Positions 4,877 through 6,511 of a stretch of 6,511 bases of DNA are shown here, one piece after another (positions within the stretch are counted from its first letter, which is position 1; the number at the start of each line of letters is the position of its first letter). The stretch is taken from positions 4,638 through 11,148 of the forward strand of contig DHMB01000061.1 in NCBI GenBank assembly GCA_002405565.1, in the 5' to 3' direction. Position numbers and translations under genes: made by a program. The notes below the pieces were generated by a model that was not told the DNA's origin, did not search any database, and saw only the letters and a list, made by a program, of their open reading frames with translations. The stretch is from Clostridiales bacterium UBA4653. GTDB taxonomy: Bacteria > Bacillota > Clostridia > Oscillospirales > CAG-272.

Positions 4877-6511
4877 TCAGTCAACGGACTTGAGCTCGAA
4901 TGTCTCGCCTGTGGTTGTCTTCCAGACCATAGCTGTGATGACCTTTTCATTACCGTTGCCGTCAAGAACCTTGCTTCCGGAAACCGCAATGTACTGGTTT
5001 GAACCGCTACCGAGAGCCGCCGTATAAAGCGAAGCTGTGTTTGCGGAAATCGTGTTACCTTCGTCGACAAGAATGAGCTTGCTTGTATTGTCATTCTGAC
5101 CGATGTTTATTGCCATGTTCTTTGTCTCCGTGTCGCCAGCCTGTGCGCTTATATCAAACGTATTGTTCATTATAGTGACCTTCGCCGTGCAGTTCCAGCC
5201 GACGCGTTCGATCTTTACGGGACGTGTGCTTGTAACGTTGTTGTTTACGAAAACAAATTCTTCAAGGGAATGTACGCTTTCGTCAGAGCCTGCGCCCCAA
5301 TAGCCTGTTGCGGCTCTCCACCAGATGGGGTTGGAGTTGTTTGCGTATGTTGTGTTTGTGTAATTATTGAACGTGCAACCATCGAATGTTGCCTTGTTTG
5401 CGGGGCAAGAGCCGACGATTATTCCGTTGAATACGCAGTTTTTGAATGTAATGGAGTTGAGATAGCTCCAGGGAGATGTATACATCTGAATATCGAAGCT
5501 GACAACGCCGTTGAATGTCATGTTTTCAAATACAACGTCGCTGTTGCCGGGGACAAGCATATAGACGGAAGTATCCTTTAAGCTGTCAATGGAGCTATAG
5601 CCCGTTGCCGCGCTTGTGATTGTGCCGTCCTTGAAGATGAATGTGTAGTCGCCTGCGCCTGCGGGAGCGGAAGCATAGCTGTTGAGGCTTGTGCTGCCGA
5701 GAAGAACGCCCTTGCCCGTGTAGCCGGAGTTGTTTTCGCTGTAAGCGATGTTTTCAACGGGCGTATCGCCGAGAGTAACCTCAACGGGAACGTGCTTTGT
5801 TGTGCTCTCTGTGCCATCGGCATTTTTTGCCATGGGGATCGAACCCTTTGTGAGAGTTGTGTTGAGAGCGGACTTTGTTGTTACGAGGGGAAGCTGAGCG
5901 CCCGCGTCGTATGTGTTGCCGTTTGAGTCATACTCGTATGTAGTCTGTGTTGCAACGACCTTGACGGAAATTCCGCTGATTTTAAGGCCCTTATAGTCGT
6001 TGCCGGCAGTCGTATCCATGCTCGCCTTGATCTTGACAACAGCCTTGTCGCCGTTCTTGTTGAGCTCGCCTGTTGCAATTGCCGTGCCGTCCTTTACGTT
6101 GACCTCGTCGCCTTCGACGCCGTTGACTACAGCCGTAAACTTGAGGACTTCAAGCAGCTTGAGACCGTCCTTGCCGTCGTCATTGCCGTTTGTCGCGCCG
6201 GAAATAACAAGCTGATACTTGAGGGCGAGATTGCCGACGTTTTCAACCTTGAGTTCGGGAAGCTCAAATGTGCATCCCGGCTCCCAGAGGATGTTTGCGT
6301 CCGCTGTGAGTTTGCCGGTTTCGTCCTTGCGGAGGAAATTGAGCGTTGCGTTCTTTGCGTCTGTCCAATCTTCATTTTCGCTGTTGCGCATTTCAAATGA
6401 GATGGCAAGATTGCCCGCCTGAATTGTGTTGACATTTGCGGTTGCGGAGTCCGTAAACCATGCGAATGTCGAGCCGATAAGCATTGAAACGCAGATTACC
6501 ATTGAAAGTAC
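4877..6511 (-). CDS. SipW-type signal peptide protein with TasA-like and beta-helix regions (5' truncated)
   Basis: The frame runs off the right edge, so the true start is outside; 544 residues are visible. It opens with 'VLSMVICVSMLIGSTFAWFT' followed by DS, the end of a SipW-cognate signal peptide as in TasA and camelysin (cleavage expected near the FAWFTDS motif). ATG 6502 is internal to that hydrophobic core, not the start. Residues about 17-190 look like a TasA/CalY-type beta-sandwich: 'IQAGNLAISFEM', and 'WEPGCTFELPELKVENVGNL' (the usual WxPG...ENxG signature). A linker follows, then about 285-520 contains recurring Asn/Phe-rich turns ('VFENMTFNG', 'ITFKNCVFNG', 'ATFDGCTFNN', 'VTIMNNTFDI') typical of a right-handed parallel beta-helix. 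There is no LPxTG anchor or C-terminal membrane helix. A secreted, possibly fibre-forming or matrix or glycan-binding protein is inferred. A dedicated SipW signal peptidase gene would be expected nearby but is not in view. Confidence 0.85.
   Translation of the reverse strand, partial: VLSMVICVSMLIGSTFAWFTDSATANVNTIQAGNLAISFEMRNSENEDWTDAKNATLNFLRKDETGKLTADANILWEPGCTFELPELKVENVGNLALKYQLVISGATNGNDDGKDGLKLLEVLKFTAVVNGVEGDEVNVKDGTAIATGELNKNGDKAVVKIKASMDTTAGNDYKGLKISGISVKVVATQTTYEYDSNGNTYDAGAQLPLVTTKSALNTTLTKGSIPMAKNADGTESTTKHVPVEVTLGDTPVENIAYSENNSGYTGKGVLLGSTSLNSYASAPAGAGDYTFIFKDGTITSAATGYSSIDSLKDTSVYMLVPGNSDVVFENMTFNGVVSFDIQMYTSPWSYLNSITFKNCVFNGIIVGSCPANKATFDGCTFNNYTNTTYANNSNPIWWRAATGYWGAGSDESVHSLEEFVFVNNNVTSTRPVKIERVGWNCTAKVTIMNNTFDISAQAGDTETKNMAINIGQNDNTSKLILVDEGNTISANTASLYTAALGSGSNQYIAVSGSKVLDGNGNEKVITAMVWKTTTGETFELKSVD

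Noticed and set aside
6500..6502. ATG 6502 as the true start of the secreted protein
   Set aside because: The frame continues to the window edge as VLS-M, which matches the hydrophobic core of a SipW-type signal peptide; the positively charged N-region is missing and must lie beyond the edge.

Overview
The window looks like a chromosomal piece from an anaerobic, low-to-mid GC Firmicute, most likely a gut-type Clostridia (Oscillospirales/Ruminococcaceae-like). The basis is sigma-A type promoters, GGAGG-like ribosome binding sites, hairpin-plus-U-tract terminators, a clostridial-looking thymidine kinase and a SipW-type signal peptide reading 'LIGSTFAWFTDS'. The genus assignment is inference from style, not from a marker gene.

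Layout, left to right. Positions 1-594 carry no convincing gene. They hold a series of hairpins, including a 117-bp unit bounded by 12-bp inverted repeats, and look like accumulated small dispersed repeats. A monocistronic plus-strand gene (647-1234) with its own extended -10 promoter encodes an XRE-type DNA-binding domain fused to about four transmembrane segments. It ends at a bidirectional terminator shared with a minus-strand operon. That operon starts at a near-consensus promoter (4115-4143) and reads thymidine kinase (tdk, 3478-4077), a PHP-family histidinol-phosphatase-like hydrolase (2672-3481, overlapping tdk by 4 nt) and an ArsB/SLC13-type ion-transporter-superfamily permease (1334-2644).

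Divergent from tdk is bioY (about 4241-4786), the substrate-binding membrane component of a biotin ECF transporter. It has its own near-consensus promoter and ends at a second bidirectional terminator. The right end (4877-6511, minus strand) is the 5'-truncated gene for a large secreted protein: a SipW/TasA-type signal peptide, a TasA/camelysin-like N-terminal region and a C-terminal segment that looks like a right-handed parallel beta-helix.

The genes are mostly housekeeping or uptake functions: thymidine salvage, a metal-dependent phosphoesterase, anion transport and biotin uptake. No defence system, CRISPR array, tRNA, rRNA or transposase is visible. The points most worth a second look are the secreted beta-helix protein, the composite repeat at the left end, and the coupling of tdk to an orphan PHP phosphatase and a permease.
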